A stretch of DNA of 64,000 bases from Paramecium octaurelia (GCA_905182995.1 CAJJDP010000147.1:2555-66554), one strand, 5' to 3'; numbered from the stretch's first letter, positions 23,653 to 35,951 are shown. The notes: generated by a model not told the origin, from the sequence alone. Program-made: numbers and translations.

Positions 23653-25039
23653 ATGAATAAATATTCGCCTGAAAGCCTTGTACAAATAATATAAAATATA
23701 TTAGAAATGTCTTATAGGCGCAGTATTGGTAAAAGCAGGATAGGCACTACTGATGACCTGGGGAAAATCTAATGTTTATTATTATTCATATTACAAAATG
23801 AATGATCCTAATTTATCAGTTGCTTACAACACCTTACCTATAGCATTGATGGGCATTCCTTTAGCTGCTGCATCAGTATATTCATTAAAGATAGCCGATA
23901 GCATAGGCTACGAAAAATTAATAAGAATAACAACATCATTATAATTCTTATCATTTCTCTTAGCACTACACGCAAACTCTTATTTAGAATTCATATTTTT
24001 TTATTTGGGATTTATTGGTTTAGGTTATGCATTAATAGCCTTTCCTTTGTTGAAATGCCTCTGGAGTCACTTCTCAGAAGAAGAAGGTATGGTCACAGGC
24101 ATTTTATTTGGAGTATTTGGATTTGCTACACTTTTTTTTTTACTTTTAGTGACATATATAGTAAATCCAAACAACGAAGAAGCAACGTTATCAGTAATCG
24201 ATTAATTATAACATAGATGAAAGTTGGTTCATAGGAATATCTATATTTCTCTGAGGAAGTTGCAGTTAATACATACTAAGCCATTAAGTTTGCTGGATTT
24301 ATAGCAGGCACTTTAAGTGTTTGTGGTAGCATATTAATAAACCAGAAAAAATTGGAAGTTGCAGAAGAGCAGGAATTATAGGTGTTGACCAGTGAAATTT
24401 AAAATATCAAAGTTACTCCAAATGACCCTCTATTGCAAGTTGTAAAAACTACTCAATTCAAAATACTTCTTGGATCTTACTTCACTGTGTTTTTTTTTGA
24501 AGTAACATTAGGATTAAACTATAAGACTTATGTGCTACAAAAGGTAAATAATATTATTAGTTTAAGAGATTAATAATGATCAATTGATTACATGGGTTGA
24601 CACGCTTGCAATTATTTTAGGATCCATTGCTAATTTTGTCTTTGGTAAGATGGCTGATTAGGTTAGATTTACTCTCTTATTGCACAAACTATTAATAATT
24701 ATGAGTGTTATAGCTGTAATGATTCCTATATCCTTGAATATTTCAAAGGATTTATTCATTATTGGTATCATTATAATTTATCTTGTAGATTATCTTTTGT
24801 TATCTATAGTCTCTAAAGGAATTATTGTCATATTAGGTCCAGGATTACTCTAGATTTTTGGTAAAAAAACAGGTGCTGATATCCTGCCGATTGTCAATTT
24901 TAGTGGATTGTTAGGCTTCATCATTTCCTCTCTATCTATACTATTGATAGTCCCAATATTGAGATTTGATGGCACATTCATTTTTCAAGGATTATTAATT
25001 GGTTTGGCTGCCTTTAGTACTAAAAAGATCAATTAATGA
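23653..25039 (+). CDS. Major facilitator superfamily transporter (NFD4/monocarboxylate-like)
   Basis: 437 residues after removing introns of 25 nt (GTACAA...ATTAG, which sets the start at ATG 23653), 23 nt and about 25 nt (near 24543-24567, acceptor ending GAG). There are about 12 predicted TM helices. The first half has PIALMGIPLAAASVYSLKIA and LGYALIAFPLLKCLWSHFSEEEG, where a conserved W-F-x-x-E-E-G at the TM5 entry resembles oxalate/formate-antiporter and nodulin-like MFS carriers. A cytosolic loop of about 50 residues follows, then the second half starting at KILLGSYFTVFFFEVTLGL. Substrate unknown. Confidence 0.72.
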
Positions 25040-25091
25040 ATGTTTATAATCCATTGATTTCAACTAAAATTTTAAAATAAATAAAATAATC

Positions 25092-26027
25092 ATGACTAGT
25101 TACGTGATCAGTGCAGCAGATCAATTAATCATTTAATCAGGTAGAATCATCCATCCAACTACTAGGAACTCCCTTTAGTTGTGAAATCGTGCATCCTGGA
25201 CAATCTTGTGAAATAAACATTTTATCAAAGTAAGTATAATTCAGAATCCTTTATTATAGTCTTCCAAGAATCATGAGATCCAATTCAAAAGTGTATTTAC
25301 CAGTTCATCTGATTCCTTTTCTGCTGTACAAACGAAAACAAGTTATGAAGAGGTATAAAAAATACAATTGAATCAATAGTCCTATATCCACAATAAGCAG
25401 AGCTCTTGTTTCATATTTTAAAAGCATTTGTTTCCTCTCCTTTATGGTTCAAATCCTCAGATATAATTGGTGCAAATAAAAAAATCTCCTCAAAAAGGTC
25501 GACCCATTTGTTCCATTATCTGGTGGATTTATAAGTTCATTTGCTCTCCTACTTGAATCTAATACTAGGTATTTCTAGAATATAATTATAGAGCTATGGA
25601 AATTTGTTTAAGTATTGTTCCTAGATTTTGTGAAACAGTTATAAACCTACTAAAAAGCAGGGGGAAAATGATAGACATTCCTCATGGAGATGTTATTGTT
25701 TTCTCATTTGTTATCGCTATCATACATTATTATTATCAACACGATGTAAGAAAGCTTATTGATATTAGCCAAAATCTTTAAAAAGCACATATTATAAGGT
25801 ATTTGAAAAAATATGGGGAATAAATTGATTACATAATTTGTGTTTAATAGATAATTTAACAATACATCTAATATAATGTTATTTAATTATCCAATTAGAT
25901 ATTTAATGCAGTACTGTTGGGATTGCTTCGATTTAAAACTTAGTAAAAATGGCAAAGTACTACTAAAAAATTATTATAATAATTGAATAAATAAGTACAT
26001 TTATAAAATATTCAATACTTTCCATGA
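25092..26027 (+). CDS. TMEM135-like membrane protein
   Basis: 276 residues after removing four introns (25, 30, 27 and 23 nt; exact frame). The N-terminus has CEIVHPGQSCE, matching the conserved Cys/His start of TMEM135 (peroxisome and mitochondrial dynamics in animals). Later come LPVHLIPFLLYKRK, LSGGFISSFALLLE, RGKMIDIPHGDVIVFSFVIAII and a YYYQHD element, in the family's order. Animal TMEM135 is about 450 residues, so this is shorter and lacks much of the middle. The last 80 residues are Gln-rich and may include an unrecognised intron. It converges on the JmjC gene, 42 bp away. Confidence 0.65.
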
Positions 26028-26069
26028 AATGATTCATTACTATAGATAATATATGTATAATTTAATTCA

Positions 26070-27883
26070 TCAATTTAAGATGCTTCTTTTGGTTTATTAT
26101 ATGTACTTAATTACCTCAAGTTCTGAATATTTTGTACTGTTTTTATGTTTCTTCTTTTTTACCTGTTGTAATTTGATAGTCTTGATTTTCTTTGTTATTT
26201 TTTGAATTTGCCTAGTGTCATTACTTAAAACATCTTATTGTTGAGATGCTCCATTTTGTAAATGAGAATTCGATGATTCCCCGTTTAACCCAACAATGAA
26301 TTCATCCAAGAATTTTCTACTTTCAACAAACGATGAATTATCTTCCTCCTCCGATAATTAAACTTGATCTTAGTTTATCTACTTTAAGGTGCATTTCGAT
26401 TCCCCAACATAGTTACTGCACAACAATTTCGAACATTAAATATCATCAGCTTAAATGAGATATTTCAATTGGATAATGCTGTATTTCATGTATATTACTT
26501 TTTCATAATCAACGTAGCATTCTGGGCAATAAATTACCCAATCTTTGATGAATTAAAAAAATATAAAGATTTCTTTATTGCATTTAGTGCAAATTAGGAC
26601 ATCTTTTGAAGATATAAATAACTCAAAGTGATTTAATTTATTTTTAGATAATTAACGTCGAAATTCTGAGTCTATATACTGTTTCAAGTAATTTCGTAAA
26701 ATACTTAACTTCTCATGAATATAAATATCTAAAAACAAATTTCTGATTGCAATAACATCACAAAACCGAAAGAAATCATTCCTATTCTGTCTTTTATAAA
26801 TTTGTTAAAAAGAAAATTCATCCAGCATTAAGAAATTGAACGATGAGTGAATAGAATTTCCAATATTTTTGGCCTAAAAAAAGCATCCAGCCCCAATTAT
26901 AAGTATGTCCCCTTGTTTTTAAATTACTTATCTAACAGGTATTTGATTTTTGAGGAAATACGCAATATCTACATACCATCTTCCTTCCTTCCTGAATAAA
27001 TCAGGCATTATAGAAAATAACTTATCGATATAGTTAGCATCAATAATTGTCCAAACACAATCTCCTGGGCCATGATTTATATTAATTTAACTCAGACCTT
27101 AAAAATCCTATTATCCACCTAGCCAACTATTCTATACTCTCATATATATTTCTGGCACATTTGCACCTTTACAATTCTACCTTAAATAATTCAATCCATT
27201 GTTTCTTGTGAAACAAGAGGGTAAAAATTCAAATAATCTATGGATTTCCTCCTTCCAGTCCTCCATATCGACATTGACTGCTTAGTAAACTTTGTCACTT
27301 TTATATTGGGGATTGTTTTTAAGAAATGATTTTGGATCCTCGGCGTAATCTTTATACTAGTTTATTGTCATTCTGAAGGCTTAATAATAATTTTCCTCCT
27401 TTGCCAATGTTGTGTCAGTAAATGGATTCTAAGCTATAATATCAATTTCAAAATTTTTGTGATTTTTTGATAAATCTTAGAAAGTAAACAGATTTTTGTT
27501 CAATTCTGCAGATACATAATTAGGTAGCGACCATAAAGTAACTTAATCTTATAGCCACTTCTACGGGGATTCTGTAAAACAATCTATTGCTTTATTAAGT
27601 TCGATAAAGGCACATCTATGCAGATATTGTCCATCCACATCTGTTGTTTTCAATTCATAATTTAATAAGTATTTTTGAAACAATTGCAGTCTTTCATTGT
27701 TATCCTAGGATTGAAATTCATTGTACTGCTGCGAATAATACTACAAATAGTGTTCTATGATACTTTAATAAATCCTCCTTATTGCTAAATATATTCGTAG
27801 AGTTCTTTTATTTCTTAGGATTTCAATAACTCTAATTCTGAAGCAGAGGGGTTGAAATTATTCTAAACATACTCAATATACAT
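26070..27883 (-). CDS. KDM6/UTX-like JmjC-domain protein lacking Fe(II) ligands
   Basis: 596 residues from the first in-frame ATG (27883), with one 23 nt intron near 27745. The frame also looks coding upstream to about 28010, so the true start may be further 5'. The JmjC core matches UTX/KDM6: VPEIYMRVQNSWLGG, ININHGPGDCVW, then NQIPVRQVIQKQGDILII. The iron-binding HxE...H triad is gone: the first His/Glu are replaced in GGQQD, and the last His in GAGCFFQAKNIG is Phe. A C-terminal four-Cys zinc module (CTKC...CPEC) matches the GATA-like helper domain of KDM6. A Gln/Ser tail and a KKKKHKN basic patch follow. It is probably a catalytically inactive histone-methylation reader or scaffold. Confidence 0.75.
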
Positions 27884-28029
27884 CTCTATATTTGAAATAA
27901 TTATTAAAGCTAGTCTATTTTGTATCACCTATTTTTCATTCTAATATTTAGGAAAAATAATATAAACTTTGTATTAAGAATCAAGTTTAGAATACTTTCG
28001 TTTTGATCATGCTAAAATCAAATAGGGAA

Positions 28030-28177
28030 ATATAGAAGCAGTAGATACCCTACCTTGTTTTTAGAGAATATAAATAAATCAAAGGAGACTAAAGCTTATA
28101 TAAATATGAAACAAATGATGATGATAATAATAATTATTATTATTACACATCTATATTTGAATATATGAATTGGATTC
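28030..28177. repeat. ATA/ATT microsatellite between JmjC and calcineurin genes
   Basis: A run of gatgatgataataataattattattattac at about 28115-28145 lies between the 5' end of the JmjC gene and the 3' end of calcineurin A. There is no gene in it. It probably lies in the JmjC upstream region. Confidence 0.5.
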
Positions 28178-29943
28178 TCATTTTTTCTTGGGCTAAGGTG
28201 TATTATTACTGGGTTTTTTGATTGATATAGATTGTTAAGGGATTTATGCTTGGGCTGGCATTTTCTCATTAACTATATCAGCAGTTTTGGCGACATTGAA
28301 ATCAGCAAGGGCTACAATGATCATACTTTTTACCATCAGTAATAGCTGTTTTACCAGCTGATAGTATACCTTTAGGCAATCTTTTATCTGGACAAGCTCC
28401 TTTCAGTTTCATAACACTCTCACTTTCTTCTCTGAGTGTCTTTTGGAGTTTCATCATGGTAGCCACGAATTTCAGTTTATTTTTCAATTTCTCTGTGCCT
28501 ATTTAATTTATAACTTGTATTAATTACTTTTTCCAGTTGATCCTCCTGATTGTTATTTATTAAACTGCTTATTTTGATTGGTTAATTATTTGAATTGTTC
28601 AATGTCTTCTTAATTAACATCATCTTCATCATCTCCTTGATCTCCTGCTTAGATTAAATTGTAGAGCATTTCAGTGATTTTCTCAGCCACAAAAGGTATC
28701 GACCAAGTAAATATGTCCATAAAATTGGGAAGTAAATATGGATGTGGAGTATATTAAAATTGTTAAATATTTAGAGTATTGTTCTATTAATTTCATAATT
28801 AATTCTTACTTCGAATTTGATCACTGCACCTCTATTGTTATAAACGTCACAATAGTTGGGGGCACTGAAAATAGTAATCACTACCGGGAAATCTTAACCG
28901 CCATTCCATCGATGCATTTTATATCCATCAAGTTGTGCCTATTTTAATATGAGTCAACTGTACTTCATGAGCTCTTATGATACTGATGAGACTGTTTCTC
29001 TACAGGAATTTCATACTTGCATCAATCCCAAAGAACCAACTGCATCCACGAACCTCGTTGCTTTTCCATTGTCCATCCAGATTTCCTTAATCATGATCTA
29101 CTGGATCACTCCATAGCAAATCACAAAAGAGTCCACTACGAGGTGGTTCATGGTATCTGTCCAATTTCTTTATGTCTTCAATCTAAATATTAATCAAAAT
29201 TTTACTGATTTTAAATCAGGCGAGATTCCGCCATGAATTGCAATAAATTTTGAATTTATTATACATGCCAATGGAAATAGATCAAAAGAATCCATCAACA
29301 TCTCATAGGTTTCTTAATCATATTTGTATAGACCTGTCATTAAATTGATAGGTACATTCATCTTTAAAATTAAAAAATGCTGTCAGTTATCTGCATTCAT
29401 GATTGCCTCTCAAAAAATAAACAGTATTGGGATAATTAATTTTTATCGCATAAAGTAAAATGACTACTTCTATTGAATATGATCCTCTGTCTACGAAATC
29501 TCCCAAAAAGAGATATCTAATAATGTAAGGTTATTTTACTTTGTTGTCTCAGGGTTGCCACCAACTTTGGGTTCCAATAATTTCAGTAAGTCATAAAATT
29601 ATCTATTTTAATTTAGGTACATACCCATGTATATCACCAACAACAGTAAGTGGATCTTGCAAATACAGAACATTTCCCTCATTTTCTAACAATCAAAATG
29701 TCACTTTACTCAATAATTTATTGCAATCAGCAACCAATTTAAATAATTCCTCTTTTGCTACTCTTCCTTCTTTTTGGAGATGATCTTTCAATAATTTCCA
29801 ATCAGGTTTGTCTAAAAAATTTAATTTTGTGGCATACTTTTCAATTTATCTGGAAACATCAGATTTTTTGAGAGTGGTCGATGAGGAGGAGGCTTTAGAG
29901 TCTTCACCTATCTATCATTGGTAGGGTCTTTGAGAATGTCCAT
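28178..29943 (-). CDS. Calcineurin A, catalytic subunit of Ca2+/calmodulin-dependent Ser/Thr phosphatase (PP2B)
   Basis: 507 residues after removing ten introns of 22-29 nt; the frame closes exactly. The metallophosphatase core is complete: [51 protein letters not shown] and SAPNYCD. The CnB-binding helix ([16 protein letters not shown]), the calmodulin-binding region ([20 protein letters not shown]), the [13 protein letters not shown] linker and an autoinhibitory helix ([15 protein letters not shown]) follow in the order and wording of animal calcineurin. This enzyme should therefore be under Ca2+/calmodulin control. An acidic Gln/Asp insert lies between the CnB and CaM segments. The stop is 33 codons after the autoinhibitory segment. 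Confidence 0.95.
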
Positions 29944-29994
29944 TAATATTTATAATATATATATATAATATTTATTATTAATACTTATTCTTCA

Positions 29995-30715
29995 TCAGAT
30001 GCTCAACTTTTACAATTCTGATCTCAATTTATTAACTCTTGACAACAATGAGCAATCCAAGAATTTATTTCCTGAATACATTTGTAATCCTCCCAAAATG
30101 GATGGATCTACCTTGTATTGAACTGAGAATTGCATATTCGGACTTGATTCTTTTAAGGCTTAAATTACTTATGATCTATATTAAATCACTCTATAGTTAC
30201 CTTTGCTCTTCAGATAAGTTTTCAGCCGAAATAATAGTGATATTTTCTTCCTTATTAAAGATTCTATAATATTCAATGAATTTATCAGCTGTCTTAGTTA
30301 GATATGAAATTCTTTGATTATCAATCATAGTATTCAACAAATTCTAAGTGACCTCATGAAATCCTTCCTATAACATAATGACCCTCAGTTACTTTTGTAA
30401 GAGATTGAATCACATTTCTTTATTGATTTCTCTTGTAGGCCGAATTCACCAAAAAGCCTGCAAACACTGGACTCTTGTCAGCCAATTCCTTGAAGTATTT
30501 CATGTCCTACAACACCAAATGAAGTGCCTCTTTTTATGATGCTGTTGCGAATAACACTCCTGCATACTTTCCTTATACGGTATCTTCAAAAGAGGGAGGC
30601 TTATGTCCTAAATTCACTCTCTATTGTTCATACCTGGAACTGATTTGATTTCAGCTTCAGCCTTGAAATTGGCAGCTGAATATCTGAAACAGGCTCTTTG
30701 AATAATTTTAAACAT
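29995..30715 (-). CDS. Mitochondrial F1Fo ATP synthase OSCP (delta) subunit
   Basis: 214 residues after three introns (26, 25, 25 nt). It begins MFKIIQRACFRYSAANF, a mitochondrial targeting-type presequence. The OSCP/delta N-terminal helical bundle follows (YAGVLFATASQKEALHLV; DMKYFKELADKSPVFAGFL; LLNTMIDNQRISYL), then the C-terminal domain with VDPSILGGLQMYSGNKFLDCS, the family signature around DPsxxGG. It connects F1 to the peripheral stalk. The ATG lies only 10 bp from the ATG of the divergent plus-strand gene. The stop is 51 bp from the calcineurin start, same strand. Confidence 0.92.
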
Positions 30716-30725
30716 TATTTAATTA

Positions 30726-32094
30726 ATGATTTTATCAACTAGGATTCTTATGTGCTTTTCATCTGAAAAGAAGATTCTCAGATTCATCAAAACCTGTAGT
30801 AGTCCAAAAGAAATCTACTAGACCTATCACAAAAATTAAGAACATTTTACACCATTACTATTTCTGGAAGCCTTGAAACATATGAACACAAGTCCAGTGA
30901 AAAAGAGATTTGATCTCAATGATGATACTGCCTTCTATGATGAACTAACAGAAGTATTCAAATAGGTGCCTATGCAGGAAAAATGGAGATTTTGTAAAAT
31001 TTATAATCTTATTATTAGATAGATGTGCAAGTTGCTAAAATCGGAAGAAACAAATAATTAATCAAATAATATGGGAATGACTTGACTTGCATCAGAGTGA
31101 AGTAAATTGCCATTCTGTTGTGGGGTTATCATAAAAATGGTATCAAGAAACCCAGACTTGTTATTCATTTGATTGATCAATTGCAATAGAATTTAGATTC
31201 CCTCATTCCAGTCTCAGAGATCCCTGAGGATTTACAATCTCCTAAAGAATAGTTAAATTCTGAAAATCAAGAGGATAATGAAATCAACCAATCTGATGAA
31301 GATGAAGACTTTTTAGAACAGTAATTGGAGGAGGATTTGCAATCTGAAAAAAGAGTGCTTAAAGACTTTAAATTCAAATTCAAAGATTTGGTTCTCATTA
31401 TTTGGGCGATTCAAGATATTAAGTTAGATGCCAGTGCATTATTAATATACACATTTAAATTGGCCATAAATAATTTTAATAAAAAAGAGTTAGTTACTAA
31501 TAGATCATTAATTCTACTCTTGTAAGCAACTCTCAACATCAAAGAGAATAAACAAATCAATGCTGTACTTATTTCAAATTAAAGTAGTATCAAAAACTTG
31601 TCATCCAAAATCTAGCTGAATAGGACCTTTCCAATGAAGGTGTACTCCAGTTACTATTACTTTTAAGAACTTTAGGATAATTGAAGCAAAGTCCAGAATT
31701 TGCTTAAAAATTATCATATATTATGTTGAAAAACCAAGAGAAATCTAATCAACCTTTTTCCTCAAAGTTTGCTTCCATAATGATTTGGAATTTGAATAAG
31801 TAAGCCCTATTTTGATTTATCCAAAGGCTAGGCATAACCGATACCGATATTTACAACAAATTGGGACTACATTTAACAAAAAGCAATGAGTTTAAAGCTA
31901 TGGATATTAGTTAAGCTATTTTGATTTATTCCCTCCAATAAACAAAATCTCCATAATATTAATAATATTAATTCATTTTGAGATCATTAATCAGCAAGGC
32001 AAATATGATTAAATTAGACCCAAGAAGTCAAAGTATTATTAAAGAATCTTTAGAGTAATATTAACCTCATTTGATCAAGTTATTAAAAAAATGA
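30726..32094 (+). CDS. FASTK-like helical-repeat protein, probably mitochondrial
   Basis: 429 residues after introns of 29, 23 and 27 nt (the last holds an in-frame TGA, confirming it is spliced). The sequence is a series of alpha-hairpins with W-x-x-x-K/D-I spacing (IAILLWGYHKNGIKKPRL; LVLIIWAIQDIKLDAS; ASIMIWNLNKLGITD), the pattern of FASTK/RAP-family and octotricopeptide-like RNA-binding proteins. An acidic linker (about residues 155-200) separates two halves. The N-terminus MILSTRILMCFSSEKK could be a targeting sequence. No C-terminal RAP domain is visible. Divergent from OSCP by 10 bp; downstream in-frame ATGs at 30750 or 30882 are possible alternative starts. Confidence 0.6.
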
Positions 32095-32190
32095 GTTCAT
32101 GTTTATGTTATTTATATTTCAAATATATTCAATACAATTTTGTTTTGCATATTCATCACAATTGATCTAGAAAAATAATATTATAAATAA

Positions 32191-32910
32191 ATGAAATTAA
32201 ACACAGAATAATTGTCTGAAATTAAGCAAGAATTAAAGAAATTCTCTTCAGCTCCTATTCAGAAGTCATACTAATTGATAGCTTAAGTATATAAAAGTCA
32301 ATATGAATTATAATCTGTGATTGAAAGCCAAATCACTAAAAGTTTTGTTAGAATTGGATAAAAGAAATATACAGATGAAGATGATGAAAAATACTCAAAA
32401 TCTATTAAAATATGTCGTAAATTAGTCAAATAATGGAAATCGGTCATTATTTCTAATGATGTAAGTACAAATAATGAAGCAAACGAAGATGTTTAAAAAA
32501 GTCAATAAAAATAAAAACCTTCCAAAAATAATGAGCCATTTATTCAAAAAAAATTTAAAACTGTTGATTAAAAATAGGAAACTATTGTTGTGTCAGCAAA
32601 GAACTCAAATAATACAAAATCTAATTATAGAGAAAATCAAAATGCTTCAAGTGAACAAGTGCAGGAAGACAAAAGAAAAAAAGCAATTGAAGGATTAAAA
32701 AAATATTTTTAGTTACAAACTAAAAATGAACATATAGAAGAGGCTAAAAAAATTGAATAAACAATTTATGATCTGTATAAACATTCTGTCCTGATATATA
32801 TGGATAAAGTGAAATGCATCGTAAGAATGATTGATAGAGATTCAGAATTCAGAGAAAAATTATTAAAAGGAGAATTTAATCTTACATCTGAAATAACAAA
32901 TTTAAAATGA
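32191..32910 (+). CDS. TFIIS-like protein (LW domain and central domain, no zinc ribbon)
   Basis: Intronless frame of 239 residues. Residues about 5-90 resemble the TFIIS N-terminal LW domain (ITKSFVRIGQKKYTDEDD; KICRKLVKQWKSVI). A Gln/Asn/Lys linker follows, then the TFIIS central (RNA polymerase II-binding) domain from about residue 165: EDKRKKAIEGLKKYF...IEQTIYDLYK...YMDKVKCIVRMI...SEFREKLLKGEF. The protein ends 10 residues later. The C-terminal zinc ribbon with the RSADE acidic hairpin needed for transcript cleavage is absent. Either a distinct Pol II-binding paralogue or a truncated TFIIS; the frame itself is clean. Confidence 0.8.
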
Positions 32911-33291
32911 TTAATAAAAAAGACTATCAAATTCATTTTCTTCTTTAATGTTAAATATCTCTTTTTTTATCGTCATCTCTTTAAAAATTTCAATAGAGTA
33001 TTTAACATTTTTGTCTCATTCAATATTTCAAAAACAATTAATTGCATTCTATACTTATACATTATTTTTGATTATGGTTATTATTATATTTTAATTAAGT
33101 AAAATATATTGATATCATTGAAAATAAAATAAACCAAAATGCAAAATTTGATGAAAGATTATGTTAAAACATTTCTGAGATTTGCATCTATCTCTAAATT
33201 TATATGAATTTCTTGATATTATTATTATAGCAATATGATAAAAATAAAATATTTAACTCTTAGTATGAAATTATGAACGTCATTACATAAA
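32911..33291. other. AT-rich intergenic, nothing assigned
   Basis: About 380 bp between the convergent ends of the TFIIS-like gene and the long coiled-coil gene. No motif seen. Confidence 0.5.
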
Positions 33292-35898
33292 TCAATTAGA
33301 AATTAAAATATCATTTTGCTTCTTCTATGATTAAAATGGAGCTAGTTCCTTTTACTTAAAAATTATTTTATTACCTTTACTAGTAAATCAATTTCTTCTC
33401 GAAGTGAATCAAAAGTAGATTGCGTTTCTACTCTTTACTTGCAAAAGTCCTCGTTCAATTATCTAATCTCACAAACATTTGTACTTTAAATGCTATCTAA
33501 GTCTTTTATTTTCATCATTGACTTGCTTATATTTTGTCATAAGTTTTTGGTGCTTAATTTTGTCTGTCTCTAATAAAGCTTAAGGATCATTCATTATTTT
33601 TTCAAGTTCACAATTAAGAGCCTATAAAGATTCTTTACATTTTTAATATGAAGCCTAAAGGGACCGATTATCTTCCATTAACTTTTCTAAGTCTTTCAAA
33701 TTTAAAGCTTATGATGATCCAATTAATCTTACAATTTTAGATCAATCTAACACAAAGCTCTTTGCCAATTTTAGATGGAATTTCAAATAATTCATAAGAT
33801 TAAGATGCTATACATAATGTTTATTTTAAGAGTTTATCCTTAATACTTTATTAAATATTTACAATCTAATTTTCATGTTTAACTTGAAATGCTGGTAGCA
33901 GAATAGAAATGTAAATTCCTTCAGGCATTTTTTGTAATTATGTTAATATTTGATTAATTTTTAATTGATATTGAGATAAAATGAAAATAGTTTCTCCAAA
34001 AATATATTGAATATAAAAATTCAAGTCTTATATCTACAAGATTTTTAAGTATTTTCCAATTCAGTTGTTAATTTTCCTTTAGCCTGAAGTAGTTTACCAA
34101 TCAAAAATTTAATCTCATTATTTATATGCATGCTTTTTGATGGCTGCTGGTTCTCTTTATTCTATTAATACCAATTTCATTTACATATTTAATCGCAGTG
34201 GAATCATTCTAGCTCGATTCGTCTTAATTTATATATCGAGCCTTAATTTACTATATATAATTGATGTGATTATCATTCATTCTCAAAGTAGTTTGTGGTT
34301 ATTGCTAATATAAACTATATTTTAGATTGTTTAACTAACCTTACGTAAAGGATGGAACCTTAAAATGTGAAAATGAAGTATTATGAGTTTTTTATTAAGT
34401 AGAAATAGAAGTAGTTTAATTTTAATAACTTTAATCTGTCTACCCTAACATTTTACTTAAATTTGTAGCTGAATTAATGCTGTGTGTTTTAGTCCCTTAT
34501 TGAGAGTATGATCTTCTTTGATCAGCTTCGTTATTAAACCTAGTTGTTTGTTAGTTTGATAACTTAAATCTTATAAATTCATCTCCAGTTTCTGTTTCTT
34601 CTTTCATTATACTAGCATCTTGAAGATAAGAATTAAGATTCAAATTGTTTGAAGGAAGAGAATTTGTTGATTAAGATTTAGCCTTTTTACTCATCATAAG
34701 GTTAAAATCTTCAATAGGCATAGGGAGAGTATCATGGTTGTTAGCTTTGATTTTTTCAAATGATTGATTGTTTTTTGGAGGCTGCAGGGATTATTTTTAA
34801 ATAGAAGATACTGAATTTTTTGGTTATTAGAGCACTTATTTAAAATCAGGCTAGGATATATGAAAGCTTTTGCACTAAACTGGACTATCTTATGAAGCTA
34901 TAGAATTTCTAACTTTGATCATGTCTTAGCTCTTTTTCTTTGAGGTACTATCATAATTGTTAGTATTTCTTAATATATGTGAAATATGTACATTCTCTGA
35001 TCATCTACTTATTTATTTAACATTTTCTTTTCATATTGAAATTGAACTTGTTGCTCATGCATTTCTTATTTTAAAGCAGCTATTTGTTCATCATATTTTT
35101 ATTGTAATTATTGTACTTCCTAATTAGATTCAATATGGGTTTAATATTTTTTAATAGTATTTTAACTTCGAATTAATCTTTATTACAATTGTTCTTTTTC
35201 CTTTTCGTATAATTGTGCTAGTTGCTAATACCTTTAATCATAATCTGATTGTTTTTCTTGCATGTCTTTAAAAAAGTTATCCTTTATTTTTTGAATTTCC
35301 TATTCGCACTATAACTTTAAAACTTGCTCTTTTGACTTAGAATTTTCCTCGTTTTTTTATATTTAATCTTTGTATTTAGAAATTTCTTAGTTCAAATACA
35401 ATTTCTCAGATTCTTAGCTTTATATTTTATGATCATATGTAATTTATTATTTCTGCTGCTAAAGCTCAAGATCCTTAATTTAAATTTCTTTTTCATTTAA
35501 CTATTCATTCAAACATCTAAGCTAAAACTTATGATTATATATTACTTTTTCTTCCAGTTTTGATATGCTATCTTGGTGCTTTTTATTATTGGCCATTTAG
35601 ATTTCAATAGATTTTTGAAAATCTGTATAGCTTTTTTGCTTGATAAATTAGATTTAGAATTATACTTATGTTTTTCCTGAAATATCAATAGCTTAAGTAA
35701 TCGTATCATTCAATTTCTTTTAATTCATTTCTCTGGTTTTATAATCCTCCAATTGAATTTCCAACAATTGTATTTTTTATTCATAAAGGGCTTTATCCTT
35801 TTTCCATTCATTCTCTCTCAAAGCATACTATTGATTAGATACAATGCTAATACATTTTTCTTAAGTTAGATATAGTCTTCCTATTCATTATTTTCCAT
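33292..35898 (-). CDS. Long coiled-coil protein
   Basis: From ATG 35898, about 830 residues once several short introns are removed (26 nt near 35850, 23 nt near 34990, 23 nt near 34200, 25 and 22 nt near 33730 and 33460, 20 nt near 33340). One region near 34040-33990 needs an intron I cannot define. Residues about 15-310 are a nearly continuous, Gln/Lys/Glu-rich coiled coil; the middle is Ser/Asn-rich; a second coiled coil occupies the last 150 residues. No enzymatic motif. Probably cytoskeletal or basal-body associated. Divergent from the GBP-type GTPase by 53 bp. Confidence 0.65.
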
Positions 35899-35951
35899 TC
35901 AAATTTAACGATTAATTAGAAAATATTAATATAACAAAAAAGGAATGAGGG

